Below, in pieces: positions 9,043 to 18,292 of a stretch of 64,000 nucleotides of DNA. The position numbers and the translations under genes are program-made. The DNA is from Plantactinospora sp. BC1. Lineage in GTDB: Bacteria; Actinomycetota; Actinomycetes; Mycobacteriales; Micromonosporaceae. Location of the stretch: contig NZ_CP028158.1 in assembly GCF_003030345.1 (NCBI RefSeq), positions 248,001 through 312,000 on the forward strand, in the 5' to 3' direction. The notes below the pieces were generated by a model. That model was not told where the DNA came from and ran no database searches. It saw only the letters and a program-made list of their open reading frames with translations. How positions within the stretch are numbered: position 1 is the first letter of the stretch; each line of letters begins with the position of its first letter.

Positions 9043-9149
9043 GCGCCGGCCGTCGGGCCGAGCCCGCTGGCGCGACCGTCCGGGCCGGCGGCGAACCTCG
9101 GCGGTTGGCGTACCACGGGGGCCAGGCGACGAGAGGCGGCGAGGCGACG

Positions 9150-10049
9150 ATGGCACGTCCCGGCGTACCGGATCCGGCGCTCGCCGACCGGCCGCCCGGC
9201 ACCGCCGTACTCCGGGTCGAGGGTCGCGACGTCGCCCGGTACACCTGGCGGCCCGACCTGCCACTGGCGATGTCCCCGCGCCCCTATCTGCACCCGGTAC
9301 GCACCCTCGCCGGCAGTACGGTCACCGACGCCGCCCCCGACTCGCACCCGCACCAGCTCGGGATCAGCCTCGCCGCCCCGGACGTCGGCGGGCGCAACTT
9401 CTGGGGCGGGCGCACCTTCGTGGCCGGACACGGCCCGGCCTGGCTGGACAACCACGGTCGCCAGCGGCACCGGCGCTGGCTGCGGCACACCGGCGAGGAA
9501 CTGGTGCACACGCTGGTGTGGACGGACGCGCACGACCGCACGCTGCTGGCCGAGCAGCGGACCATCACCTGCCGGCCGGTCGACGGGACCGCCTGGTCGC
9601 TGGGCCTGCACACCCGGCTGGCCAACGTCACCGACCGGCCGTTGACCATCCGCAGCCCGGCGGCGCAGGGCCGGGCCGGGGCGGGGTACGGCGGCTTCTT
9701 CTGGCGTGGCCCGGCCGTCGCCGACACCGCCCGGCTCCTCAGCCCCGCCGGCACCGACGCGGCCGCCGTCAACGGCAGCCTCGCCGGCTGGGTCGCGGTC
9801 ACCGGCACCGGCGAGGCCGGCCCCTGGACCGTGCTCTTCGTGCCGGGCGACGACACCACCGCCCGGGACAGGTGGTTCGTCCGGGCCCGCGACTATCTCG
9901 GGGTCGGCTCGTCGCTGGCCTGGGACCGGCCGCTGGTGCTCGGCCCGGCCGAGACGATCAGCCGGCACCTGGTCACCGTCGTCGTCGACGGTGCCCTGTC
10001 GGCGGCGACGGCCGGCGTACTCGCCGACGGTGTCCGGCAGCCGGCATGA
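9150..10049 (+). CDS. DUF6807 (PmoA-like) family protein, second of a tandem pair
   Basis: This 299-residue paralogue of the preceding protein shares the SPRPYLHPVRTLAG, histidine-rich SHPHQLG, NFWGGRTF and GYGGFFWRGP motifs in the same order. The ATG at 9150, behind a GAGGCGGCGAGG purine-rich stretch, gives a length matching the paralogue. A GTG at 9039, overlapping the previous stop as GTGA, is an alternative that would add 37 residues. The stop overlaps the ROK regulator start as ATGA, so the two are translationally coupled. The pair probably arose by tandem duplication and may handle two related sugars or anomers, which is speculative. Confidence 0.75.
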   Translation: MARPGVPDPALADRPPGTAVLRVEGRDVARYTWRPDLPLAMSPRPYLHPVRTLAGSTVTDAAPDSHPHQLGISLAAPDVGGRNFWGGRTFVAGHGPAWLDNHGRQRHRRWLRHTGEELVHTLVWTDAHDRTLLAEQRTITCRPVDGTAWSLGLHTRLANVTDRPLTIRSPAAQGRAGAGYGGFFWRGPAVADTARLLSPAGTDAAAVNGSLAGWVAVTGTGEAGPWTVLFVPGDDTTARDRWFVRARDYLGVGSSLAWDRPLVLGPAETISRHLVTVVVDGALSAATAGVLADGVRQPA

Positions 10050-11320
10050 CCGGACCGATCCGGCCGAGCCGACCCCGGCAGGCCGAGCAGCCCGTCCGGC
10101 AGGAGAGCCTGCGCAGCATCAACCTCGAACTCGTCTTCCGGCAGATCCTCGGCGCCGCGCGGCCGATCTCCCGTACCGAACTCGCCGCGGTCACCGGGCT
10201 GACCCGGCCCACCATCACCCGGATCGTCGACGACCTGCTCGGCGGTCGACTCGTCACCGAGACCGGCCTCGCGCACGACGGTCGGGCCGGCCGACCCCGG
10301 GTCGGGCTGACCATCTCCGACCGGGGACCGGCCGGACTCGGCCTCGACATCCGCGCCGACGGGCTCGCGGCGTGCGTCGTCGACCTCACCGGTACGGTCC
10401 GGCACCTGGCCTTCGCCCCGGCGAGCTACGCCGACCGGGGCGCCCCGGCCGTCCTGGCCGACCTGGCCGGGATGGCGGACGCCGCCGTACGCGCCGTCGC
10501 GGCCGAGGACCTCACCGTCGTCACCGCCACCCTCGCCGTGCCCGGTCCGGTCGACGCCGGGCTGGTCAGGTCCGCCCCGGCGCTGGGCTGGCGCAACGCC
10601 GACGCCGGTACGCTGCTGCGGGCCGCCACCCGGCACCTGGACCTGCCGATCGCCGTCGACAACGAGGCGAACCTCGCCGCGCTTGGCGAGCTGTACGCCA
10701 CGCACCACACCCTGGACAGTTTCGTCTACGTCTCCGGTGGACTCGGTATCGGTGCCGGGATAGTCCTGGACGGACGGTTGATGCGCGGCTCGCGGGGCTG
10801 GAGCGGCGAGCTCGGGCACGTCACCGTCCATCCGGACGGGAAGCCCTGCCCCTGCGGCTCCCGGGGCTGCCTACAGACGTACGCCAGCCTGGCGGCGATC
10901 CTCGGCGCCGAGCCGGCACCGCCGGGTACCACTCCGGACGCCGAGATCACCGCCCGGGCCGACGCGGGCCACCCGGACACCCTCGCCGCGCTCGACGTCG
11001 CCGGCACCGCGCTCGGCGTCGCGCTCGCCGACATGCTCAACATCCTCGACATCGGCTCGGTACTCCTCGGCGGCAGCTTCTCGCTGCTGGCGTCCTGGCT
11101 CACCGCCAACGCCCGGGCCGAGATCGACCAGCGGGTGCTGACCACCGACTGGGCGCCGGTGACCGTCCGGCCGGCCCTGCTCGGCCCGGACGCGGCCGTC
11201 ATCGGTGCCGCGCTGACCTCCATCGACCAGGTCCGGCAGCAGCCGGCCGGTTGGTTGTCGCGCCGATCGGGCCGGCCCGGAGCGTCCCGACCGAGGCAAC
11301 CGGCGAAGCCGTCCGGATAG
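10046..11320 (+). CDS. ROK family transcriptional regulator
   Basis: This 424-residue regulator has an N-terminal winged helix of MarR/ROK type (about residues 28-90, with SRTELAAVTGLTRPTITRIV as the recognition region). A ROK sugar-kinase-like domain follows, with the glycine-rich GGLGIGAGIVLDG loop near 232. The ROK zinc site is present as GELGHVTV followed by CPCGSRGC near residues 255-276; the residue after the last cysteine pair is Leu-Gln rather than the common Leu-Glu. It begins in an ATGA overlap with the upstream DUF6807 gene and closes the importer operon. Such proteins usually repress the operon they sit in and are released by a sugar ligand. It may bind the box at 4622. Confidence 0.9.
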   Translation: MTGPIRPSRPRQAEQPVRQESLRSINLELVFRQILGAARPISRTELAAVTGLTRPTITRIVDDLLGGRLVTETGLAHDGRAGRPRVGLTISDRGPAGLGLDIRADGLAACVVDLTGTVRHLAFAPASYADRGAPAVLADLAGMADAAVRAVAAEDLTVVTATLAVPGPVDAGLVRSAPALGWRNADAGTLLRAATRHLDLPIAVDNEANLAALGELYATHHTLDSFVYVSGGLGIGAGIVLDGRLMRGSRGWSGELGHVTVHPDGKPCPCGSRGCLQTYASLAAILGAEPAPPGTTPDAEITARADAGHPDTLAALDVAGTALGVALADMLNILDIGSVLLGGSFSLLASWLTANARAEIDQRVLTTDWAPVTVRPALLGPDAAVIGAALTSIDQVRQQPAGWLSRRSGRPGASRPRQPAKPSG

Positions 11321-11457
11321 CGCCCGACCTCGCCGGGGGGCCGGAAACGCGATGGGGTCGGCGGACGGGTGTGGGACGTCGCGGCCGTGCGCCGGGAACG
11401 CGGCTGATGGACGAGAAGCGCGAACTGCCCGGTTGGACGGTTGTGTGATCCCGAAAA

Positions 11458-11473
11458 GACAACGGTGGTTGTC
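11458..11473. promoter_or_regulatory. Perfect 16-bp inverted repeat upstream of the M6 peptidase gene
   Basis: GACAAC-GGTG-GTTGTC is a perfect 6-bp inverted repeat with a 4-bp centre, about 100 bp upstream of the M6 start. Size and position fit a repressor operator, though which protein binds is unknown. The rest of 11321-11573 shows no gene. Confidence 0.4.
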
Positions 11474-11573
11474 CATGGCCGTGACGTCGCATAGCGTCCC
11501 TGTCGTTGCCCGCGTGTCCGGACGGATGCGGGCGGTGATTGCTTCGCTCACGCACGCGCGGAAGGGGAGGGAC

Positions 11574-14441
11574 GTGCAACGACTGACATTCAGCGGGGGG
11601 ATGAGATGGGCAGCCGGGCGAAGGCGCCTGCTCGCGGCGTCGGTACCCGTGCTGCTGGTCGCGGCGGCCGGAATGGCCGTCGGCGGTGCCGGGCCGGCGA
11701 CCGCCGACCGGGCGGCCCGGTTCACACCGACCGAGCGCGACTTCTACATCAACTATGTGGACCCGAAGGTCGAGCGGCCCAGTGACGGCCCCGAGGTGGT
11801 GGTCCAGGGCGGCAAGCGCAAGGTCAAGCGGGCCAAGCCGGATCCGGTCACCGCGTTCGGCCGGAAGTTCGCCGAGGGCAACCCGGTGGCGGCCCGGAGC
11901 CTGGCCAGGACCGAGGCCGAGGCGATCCGGACCGGCAGGAACCCCCGGCACATCCGCTACAAGCAGGCCGACGAGACGCAGGTCGCGAAGCTGCTGACCA
12001 TCCTGGTCGAGTTCAACCCCGACGCGGACGACGACTTCACCGGCGTGATGGTGCCGCGGGCGACGTTCGACGACGCGACCACCCCGGAGAACGAGCGGGA
12101 GTGCGTGCCCGGCAACGTCCAGAACGGGCCGCTGCACAACAACATCCCGAACCCGGCGAAGGCCTCCCACCCGGACAACAACTCGATGTGGGTGCCGGAC
12201 TTCTCCACCGAGTTCTACAACAAGATGCTCTACAGCCGGGAGGGCATCACCGAGCGGGTCCGCACCGACCTGCGTGGCCCGGACGGCCGGCGCGGCATCG
12301 ACCTGCGCGGCTACACGATGCGCAACATGTACCTGGAGATGTCCAAGGGCGCGTACACGGTGAGCGGCGAGGCGACCCCCTGGGTGACCGTGCCGCACTC
12401 CGAGGCGTGGTACGGCGCCGACACCTGCACCCAGGCCGACGGTGAGTGGGTGGCCGGGGCCAGCCAGGACATGAACGGGCACCCGGACAACCCGGCGGGC
12501 CCCGGCGCGCTCGGCGTCGACGCGGTCAACGTGCTGGCCGCGCAGAACCCGGACTTCCCGTGGGCCGACTACGACATCGAGGACGTCGCGGACGCCGACG
12601 GCGACGGCAACCTCAACGAGCCGGACGGTGTCATCGACCACCTGGTGCTGGTGCACGCGGGCGAGGACAAGTCCGGCGGCGGCGGCGCCGAGGGGCCGTA
12701 CGCGATCTGGGCGCACTCGTCCGCGATCGTGCCCGGCCACACCATCCCGGGTACCGACAAGATGATCAGCAACTACATCGTCCAGCCGGAGGACTCCGGC
12801 GTCGGTGTCTTCGCCCACGAGTACGGGCACGACCTCGGCCTGCCGGACCTCTACGACATCGGCTCCGGCGGCGACTCGGACGTCGACTTCTGGGACCTGA
12901 TGTCGTCCGGCTCGCACACCGGCCCGATCTTCCAGGGCATCCCCACCCACATGGGACTCTGGGACAAGTTCGTGCTCGGCTGGGCCGACCCGGTGATCCT
13001 GAACCCCGGCGACGACCCGGCCCGGGTCAAGCTCGGGCAGACCTCGCGGACCCCGGTCGGCACCGAGGACGGCGTCCGGGTGAACCTGCCGGCCAAGCAG
13101 ATCAGCCTCTCCACCCCGCACAGCGGGGAGGGGCAGTGGTGGACCAACAACGACCAGTCCTGGGCCGACGTGCGGCTGACCCGCTCCCTTGAGGTGCCGG
13201 CCGGCTCCGACGTGCGGTTCTGGCTCTGGAACAACTACTCCATCGAGGAGGACTGGGACTACGGCTTCGTCGAGGTCTCCACCGACGGTGGCAGCACCTG
13301 GGCCGAGCAGAAGGTCTTCGACGCGGCCGGCAACCTCGTCTCCACCGACGACGGCGACCCCGACCCGAACGGCCGGCTGCACGACTACGGCAACAAGAAG
13401 TACGGCCTGACCGGCAGCACCGGCGGGCAGTGGCGGCACGACTACGTCAGCCTGACCGGGTTCGCCGGGCAGACCGTCCAGCTGCGACTGCGGTACGCCA
13501 CCGACGCCGCGTTCGAGGACACCGGCTGGTTCACCGACGACTTCTCGGTCACCGCCGACGGCACGACCGTCTGGTCCGACGACGTGGAGAGCGGTGCCAA
13601 CGGCTGGACCGCGACCGTCGGCACCTTCACCAACACCACCGGTACCGGCTGGAGCATCTCGCCCGGCGAGTTCTCCTACGCGCACTACTACCTCGCCGAG
13701 TGGCGCAACCACGACGGCTTCGACGAGGGCCTGAAGTACGCGTACCAGACGAACTACAACCGGGACGGTGCCTGGAAGGTGGACCGGGTGCCGTACAACG
13801 CCCCCGGCATGCTCGTCTGGTACCGGGACACCAGCTACGGCAACCTGAACCTGGTCCTGAACAACCTCTACGACCCGCCGAGCATCGGTGCCAAGGGCGG
13901 TCTGCTGATCGTGGACTCGCACTTCGACCCGTACCGCCGGCAGGGGACGGCGGCGGCGAAGGACCCGTCGGGGCTGGACAACCTGCCCTCGCGGCCGCAG
14001 TCGTCGAACGCGGCGTTCGGCTTCGGCCGGACCTACCCGTTCACCGAGTGTTTCGAGGCGCCGAACGAGCCGTTCAGCGCGTACTGCACCAAGTTCAGGT
14101 CCCAGCCCGGGGTCAGGTCCTTCACCGACGCCAAGGGCTGGTACCCGGGCATCGAGTACCGGCCGGACCTGGACGCGGAGAGCCCGCTCTTCTTCCGGGA
14201 CGCCGACGCGTCGGTCGTGGTCCCCTCGGAGGGGAACGCGCCCTACTCGGTGCGGACCGTGGACCGCAACGGCAAGCCGGCGCGGAGCCAGTACGGCCTC
14301 GACCTGGGTGGCGGGGTCGTGACCGGCACCGGCAATCCGGGTGATGCCGGGGTGGACCTCGGCGTCCGGTTCGAGCTGCTCAAGCCCGGCCACCGCAACC
14401 AGTGGGCGGATGTCCGGGTGGTGCCGCCCGGCGCACCGTAA
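11574..14441 (+). CDS. Secreted M6 metallopeptidase, immune inhibitor A type
   Basis: This 955-residue exported zinc endopeptidase is longer than typical immune inhibitor A (about 800). Residues 1-45 are a signal peptide (basic start, long hydrophobic core, ATA cleavage region). Residues 46-160 look like a propeptide rich in Lys and Arg. The catalytic motif HEYGHDLGLPD begins at H415, with E416 as general base and H419 as second zinc ligand. A calcium-binding-like DADGDGNLNEPDG run lies around 345-358. The C-terminal half carries beta-sandwich modules, including a WSDDVESGANGW-type MAM/LamG-like segment. The GTG start is chosen because of the AAGGGGAGG site at 11562-11570. A strong terminator follows. 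It probably serves extracellular protein scavenging or defence. Confidence 0.9.
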   Translation: MQRLTFSGGMRWAAGRRRLLAASVPVLLVAAAGMAVGGAGPATADRAARFTPTERDFYINYVDPKVERPSDGPEVVVQGGKRKVKRAKPDPVTAFGRKFAEGNPVAARSLARTEAEAIRTGRNPRHIRYKQADETQVAKLLTILVEFNPDADDDFTGVMVPRATFDDATTPENERECVPGNVQNGPLHNNIPNPAKASHPDNNSMWVPDFSTEFYNKMLYSREGITERVRTDLRGPDGRRGIDLRGYTMRNMYLEMSKGAYTVSGEATPWVTVPHSEAWYGADTCTQADGEWVAGASQDMNGHPDNPAGPGALGVDAVNVLAAQNPDFPWADYDIEDVADADGDGNLNEPDGVIDHLVLVHAGEDKSGGGGAEGPYAIWAHSSAIVPGHTIPGTDKMISNYIVQPEDSGVGVFAHEYGHDLGLPDLYDIGSGGDSDVDFWDLMSSGSHTGPIFQGIPTHMGLWDKFVLGWADPVILNPGDDPARVKLGQTSRTPVGTEDGVRVNLPAKQISLSTPHSGEGQWWTNNDQSWADVRLTRSLEVPAGSDVRFWLWNNYSIEEDWDYGFVEVSTDGGSTWAEQKVFDAAGNLVSTDDGDPDPNGRLHDYGNKKYGLTGSTGGQWRHDYVSLTGFAGQTVQLRLRYATDAAFEDTGWFTDDFSVTADGTTVWSDDVESGANGWTATVGTFTNTTGTGWSISPGEFSYAHYYLAEWRNHDGFDEGLKYAYQTNYNRDGAWKVDRVPYNAPGMLVWYRDTSYGNLNLVLNNLYDPPSIGAKGGLLIVDSHFDPYRRQGTAAAKDPSGLDNLPSRPQSSNAAFGFGRTYPFTECFEAPNEPFSAYCTKFRSQPGVRSFTDAKGWYPGIEYRPDLDAESPLFFRDADASVVVPSEGNAPYSVRTVDRNGKPARSQYGLDLGGGVVTGTGNPGDAGVDLGVRFELLKPGHRNQWADVRVVPPGAP

Positions 14442-14470
14442 CCGGTACCGGAGAGATCCACCGGTCTCCA

Positions 14471-14505
14471 GGGGCCGCCGTCAGCATCCCGCTGGCGGCG
14501 GCCCC
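14471..14505 (+). terminator. Terminator of the M6 peptidase gene
   Basis: A 15-bp stem (GGGGCCGCCGTCAGC / GCTGGCGGCGGCCCC, one G-U pair) closes a 5-nt loop, 30 bp after the stop codon, followed by a pyrimidine-rich stretch. Confidence 0.75.
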
Positions 14506-14606
14506 GCCCGTTTCCCGTTCCTGGCGTTTGGCCCGGTCCCGGCGGCGCCGGCCAGTACCATTACGGGTTATATGCACGCAATCCGCTTCTCCTCTCGGAG
14601 GTGCGC

Positions 14607-16772
14607 GTGACGACGACCGGTCGACGGCGGCCCACCCCCGCCGACCCGAGCCCCGAGCCGTCGCCAGGCGGCCGGGTGCCGAGCGGGACGGATCGGGACC
14701 TGCCTCCCGAGCTGGGCCCGGACGCGGTCGGCGTACTCGACGGGTTGTCGTTCATGCTCTCCGACGCGACCGGGGACGTGCCGGCCGGCTCGATCGGCGG
14801 GCTGATCCACGAGGACACCCGGTTCCTGAGCCGCTGGGAACTCCTGCTCGGCGGCGTCCGGCCGCTGCTGCTCGGCTCCAGCTCGGTCGACCCCTATTCG
14901 GCGGCGTTCTTCCTGGCCAACGCGGAGCTGCCGGAGTTGCCCGCCAACCGGGTCGGGATCCGCCGGCAGCGTTTCGTCGGCGAGGGGATGTTCGAGCGGA
15001 TCTCGGTGCAGTGCTTCGCCGACGAACCGGTGCCGATCGAGCTGCGGCTGGCGGTCGACGTCGACTTCGCCGACCTCTTCGAGGTCAAGGAGCAGCTCCG
15101 GGACCGTTCCGGCCAGATCGTCCGGGAACATACCGCCGACGGCTCCCGGCTCAGCTTCGGCTACCGCAACGAGGGGTTCACGGTCAGCACCGAGATCCGG
15201 GCGGTCCCGCCGGCGAGCCGGATCGAGGGCGACGACCTGGTCTGGGACCTCCTGCTGCATCCGGGGGAGAGCTGGGAGGTCGAGCTGCACGTGCCGCTGC
15301 ACTACGTCAGCGTGCACGTGGTGCCGACCCGTCGAGAGTTCGGCGACGTGTTCGAGGTCGGCAGGGACGACGACTCGACCGGCCGGTGGCGGTCCAGCCG
15401 ACCCGAGGTGCACGCCGACTCGGACCTGGTCCGCGACGTCTACCACCAGTCCGTGGCCGACCTGGTCTCGATGCGGGTCGAGAAGGAGATCGCCGGGGAG
15501 CGGATCGTCTTCACCGCCGCCGGGCTGCCGTGGTTCCTCACGCTCTTCGGGCGGGACTCGGTGATCACCGCCTACCAGGCGCTGATCGGCGGGCCGGAAC
15601 TCGCCCGGGGCACCCTGCTGACCCTCGCCGCGCACCAGGCCGTCGACCTGGACGACTTCACCGACCGCGAGCCGGGCAAGATGCCGCACGAGTACCGTGG
15701 CGGCGAGCTGACCCGACTCGGCGTCAAGCCGCACAACCCGTACTACGGCGCCGCCGACACCACCCAGCTCTGGCTGGTGCTGCTCTCGGAGTACTGGCGC
15801 TGGACCGGTGACGAGCAGTTGCTGCACGACGTACGGGAGAACGCCTACGCGGCGCTGCACTGGATCGACGAGTACGGCGACTCGGACGGCGACGGCTACG
15901 TCGAGTACGCCACCCGCTCCACCCAGGGCCTGGGCAACCAGTGCTGGCGGGACTCCTGGAACGGGGTGCAGACCGCCGACGGGACGATCCCGGTGCTGCC
16001 GATCGCGACCTGCGAGATCCAGGGCTACACCTACGACGCGAAGCTGCGGCTGGCCGAACTCGCCGACGGCCCGTACGCGGATCCGGAGCTGGCCCGGCGG
16101 CTGCGCGCCGATGCCGCCGAGCTGGCCGACCGGTTCAACCGGGACTTCTGGCTCGACGACCGGGGCGGCTACTACGCCCTCGGGCTGGACGGGGACAAAC
16201 AGCCCATCGACGCGATGACCTCCAACATGGGACACCTGCTCTGGAGCGGCATCGTGCCGGCGGAACGGGCCGCGATCCTGGCCCGGCAACTCATGTCCGA
16301 CGAACTCTTCTCCGGCTGGGGCGTGCGTACCCTGTCGACCCGCGATCGCGGCTACAACCCGATCGGCTACCACCTCGGCACCGTCTGGCCGCACGACAAC
16401 TCGCTCGTCGCGCACGGGCTGGCCCGGTACGGCTTCCGGGCGGAGGCGAACCGGATCATCGAGGCGATGCTGGAGGCGGCCCGGTATTCCGACAACCGGC
16501 TGCCGGAGGCGTTCTCCGGCTACGACCGCTCGTTCGGCCGGGTCCCGGTGCCGTACCCGACCGCCTGCAATCCGCAGGCCTGGGCCAGCGCCGCCCCGCT
16601 GCTCTTCCTGCGCACCATGTTCGGGCTGGAGGCGGTCGAGGGGCGGTTCGTGCTCGACCCGGAGGTCCCGGAGCGGTTCGGACGGATCCAGCTCAACCGG
16701 GTACAGGGCTTCGGCCAGCGCTGGGAGATCGAGGTCAACGGCCGGCAGGGCCACCTGCGGCTGGTGCCCTGA
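14607..16772 (+). CDS. Amylo-alpha-1,6-glucosidase-like protein (glycogen-debranching N-terminal domain)
   Basis: This 721-residue, apparently cytoplasmic protein has an N-terminal glycogen-debranching-type beta domain (about 45-230, with GLIHEDTRFLSRWEL near its start). A six-hairpin toroid follows (about 290-715), carrying the family signature LTLFGRDSVITAYQ near residue 312, DTTQLWLVLLSEYW near 390 and WPHDNSLVAHG near 595. Such proteins are annotated as amylo-alpha-1,6-glucosidases, but many have unproven substrates and some are stress- or trehalose-related. The GTG at 14607 is chosen over 14601 because GGAGG lies at 14597-14601. Its last 38 bp overlap the convergent PdxR-like gene, so the two are transcribed against each other. 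Confidence 0.82.
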   Translation: MTTTGRRRPTPADPSPEPSPGGRVPSGTDRDLPPELGPDAVGVLDGLSFMLSDATGDVPAGSIGGLIHEDTRFLSRWELLLGGVRPLLLGSSSVDPYSAAFFLANAELPELPANRVGIRRQRFVGEGMFERISVQCFADEPVPIELRLAVDVDFADLFEVKEQLRDRSGQIVREHTADGSRLSFGYRNEGFTVSTEIRAVPPASRIEGDDLVWDLLLHPGESWEVELHVPLHYVSVHVVPTRREFGDVFEVGRDDDSTGRWRSSRPEVHADSDLVRDVYHQSVADLVSMRVEKEIAGERIVFTAAGLPWFLTLFGRDSVITAYQALIGGPELARGTLLTLAAHQAVDLDDFTDREPGKMPHEYRGGELTRLGVKPHNPYYGAADTTQLWLVLLSEYWRWTGDEQLLHDVRENAYAALHWIDEYGDSDGDGYVEYATRSTQGLGNQCWRDSWNGVQTADGTIPVLPIATCEIQGYTYDAKLRLAELADGPYADPELARRLRADAAELADRFNRDFWLDDRGGYYALGLDGDKQPIDAMTSNMGHLLWSGIVPAERAAILARQLMSDELFSGWGVRTLSTRDRGYNPIGYHLGTVWPHDNSLVAHGLARYGFRAEANRIIEAMLEAARYSDNRLPEAFSGYDRSFGRVPVPYPTACNPQAWASAAPLLFLRTMFGLEAVEGRFVLDPEVPERFGRIQLNRVQGFGQRWEIEVNGRQGHLRLVP

Positions 16773-18246
16773 CCTCGACCGCGCCCCGGAGACCGGGAAC
16801 CTGCACGGGCTGCTGGCGGCGTCGGCCGGCCGCCCCGGCCAGGTCGAGTGCGGTCCGGAGCAGCGCGACCGCCGGTGGGATCTCGGCATCGGTGATGTTG
16901 CCGTACCCGAGGACCAGCGCGGGCGACCCGGCCCGCTCCACCCGGTACGCGTCGAGGTCCGCCAGCCGCAGTCCGGCCGCCTCCGCCCCGGCGACCACCG
17001 CAGCGGTGTCGGTGCCGGCCGGGAGGTGCAGCAGGACGTGCAGTCCGGCGGCGGTGCCGGCCACCCGGCCGTCCGGCACCCGGGCGGCGAGTTCGCGCAG
17101 CAGCAGGTCGCGTCGGGTCCGGAACCGGCGTCGGGCCGCCCGCAGGTGCGTGTCGTACCAGCCCCGGTCGATGAAGGTGGCCAGGGCGAGCTGGTCCAGC
17201 ACCGGCGGCGGCGCCGCGACGGCGTTCGCCGACCGGAGTGCCGGCAGCAGGGCCGGCGGTGCCACCGTCCAACCCAGGCCGAGGGCGGGGGAGAGGGTCT
17301 TGCTGACCGAGCCGACCAGGAAGACCCGGCGGGGGTCCAGGCCCTGCATCACCGCGATCGGCCGGCGGTCGTAGCGGAACTCGGCGTCGTAGTCGTCCTC
17401 GACGACGTACCCGTCGACCGCCCGCGCCCAGCGCACCAGTTCGGCCCGGCGGCCGGGGCTGAGCATGGCCCCGGTCGGAAACTGGTGCGCCGCGCCGACC
17501 ACCACCGCCCGCACCCCGCCCGCCCGGGCCAGCTCGGCCACCCGCAGCCCGTCCCGGTCCACCGGGACCGGGACGGTCCGCAGCCCGGCGCTCGCCGCCG
17601 CGTCCCGGAGCCGACCCCAGCCCGGCTCCTCCACCGCCACCTCGGCGATCCCCTCCGCCCGCAGCGCCCGGCAGATCCGGAACAGCCCGTCGGTGATGCC
17701 GGCGCAGACCAGCACCGACCCGGGCTGCGCGTCGGCGCCGCGCGACCGGCGCAGGTATTCCGCGAGCGTGCCGCGCAACGCCGGATGGCCGGCCGGGTCG
17801 GGTGGACCGAGGTCGTACCGCGCGGCCGAGCCGGTGACCGTGTGCACCGCCTCGGCCCAGCGTCGGCGGGGGAAGGCCCGCAGGTCGGGCAGGCCGGGCG
17901 CCAGGTCGTAGCGGAGCGGTGGCAGCGCCGGTCCGGGCACCGCGCGGCGGCGTGCCGGTGCGGTCTCCGGCGACCACGAGACCCGGGTGGCCGAGCCGAC
18001 CCGGGCCGCGAGGTAGCCCTCGGCGACCAGTTGGGCGTACGCCTCGGTCACCACCCACCGCGAGCAGTCGAGTTCCTCGGCGAGCGCCCGGCTGGGCGGT
18101 ACGGCGGCGCCGGTCGCGAGCCGGCCGTCCCGGATCGCGGCCCGCAGCGCCCGGGTCAGCCGGTCGTGCAGGGGACGCCGGGCGCGTTCCCGGGGCTCGA
18201 TCTCCAGCAGGGTGGCCCACGCGGAATTGGTCTGGGATTCTGCCAC
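16735..18246 (-). CDS. PdxR/MocR-like GntR regulator with aminotransferase domain
   Basis: This roughly 503-residue regulator has an N-terminal GntR winged helix (about 20-90, with the LATGAAVPPSRALAEELDCSRW recognition region split here as GAAVPPSRALAEELDCSRW). A fold-type-I aminotransferase-like domain follows, whose PLP lysine lies in FLVGSVSKTLSPALG. In this family pyridoxal phosphate is the effector controlling vitamin B6 salvage or related genes. The gene diverges from an aldo/keto reductase only 46 bp away, the usual arrangement of a MocR regulator and its target. The GTG at 18246 has no ribosome-binding site; a TACGCT hexamer 8 nt upstream suggests a leaderless mRNA. The 3' end overlaps the convergent glucosidase gene by 38 bp. 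Confidence 0.85.
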   Translation of the reverse strand: MAESQTNSAWATLLEIEPRERARRPLHDRLTRALRAAIRDGRLATGAAVPPSRALAEELDCSRWVVTEAYAQLVAEGYLAARVGSATRVSWSPETAPARRRAVPGPALPPLRYDLAPGLPDLRAFPRRRWAEAVHTVTGSAARYDLGPPDPAGHPALRGTLAEYLRRSRGADAQPGSVLVCAGITDGLFRICRALRAEGIAEVAVEEPGWGRLRDAAASAGLRTVPVPVDRDGLRVAELARAGGVRAVVVGAAHQFPTGAMLSPGRRAELVRWARAVDGYVVEDDYDAEFRYDRRPIAVMQGLDPRRVFLVGSVSKTLSPALGLGWTVAPPALLPALRSANAVAAPPPVLDQLALATFIDRGWYDTHLRAARRRFRTRRDLLLRELAARVPDGRVAGTAAGLHVLLHLPAGTDTAAVVAGAEAAGLRLADLDAYRVERAGSPALVLGYGNITDAEIPPAVALLRTALDLAGAAGRRRQQPVQVPGLRGAVEVRAPAAGGPAGR

Positions 18247-18279
18247 GATATTGGAGCGTACTGCCCGTCCGATCGCGCC

Positions 18280-18285
18280 TACCGT
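18280..18285 (+). promoter_or_regulatory. Probable -10 element for a leaderless aldo/keto reductase mRNA
   Basis: TACCGT ends exactly 7 bp before the ATG at 18293, the spacing seen for actinobacterial leaderless transcripts, and no Shine-Dalgarno sequence precedes the start. The 46-bp gap to the divergent PdxR-like gene should also hold that regulator's operator. Confidence 0.5.
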
Positions 18286-18292
18286 TTCAGTC

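Noticed and set aside
11199-14393. A 1064-codon open frame antisense to the M6 peptidase gene
   Set aside because: It is composed of Val/Gly/Arg/Pro-rich sequence produced by the third-position GC bias of the opposite strand; the + strand frame encodes a full M6 peptidase.
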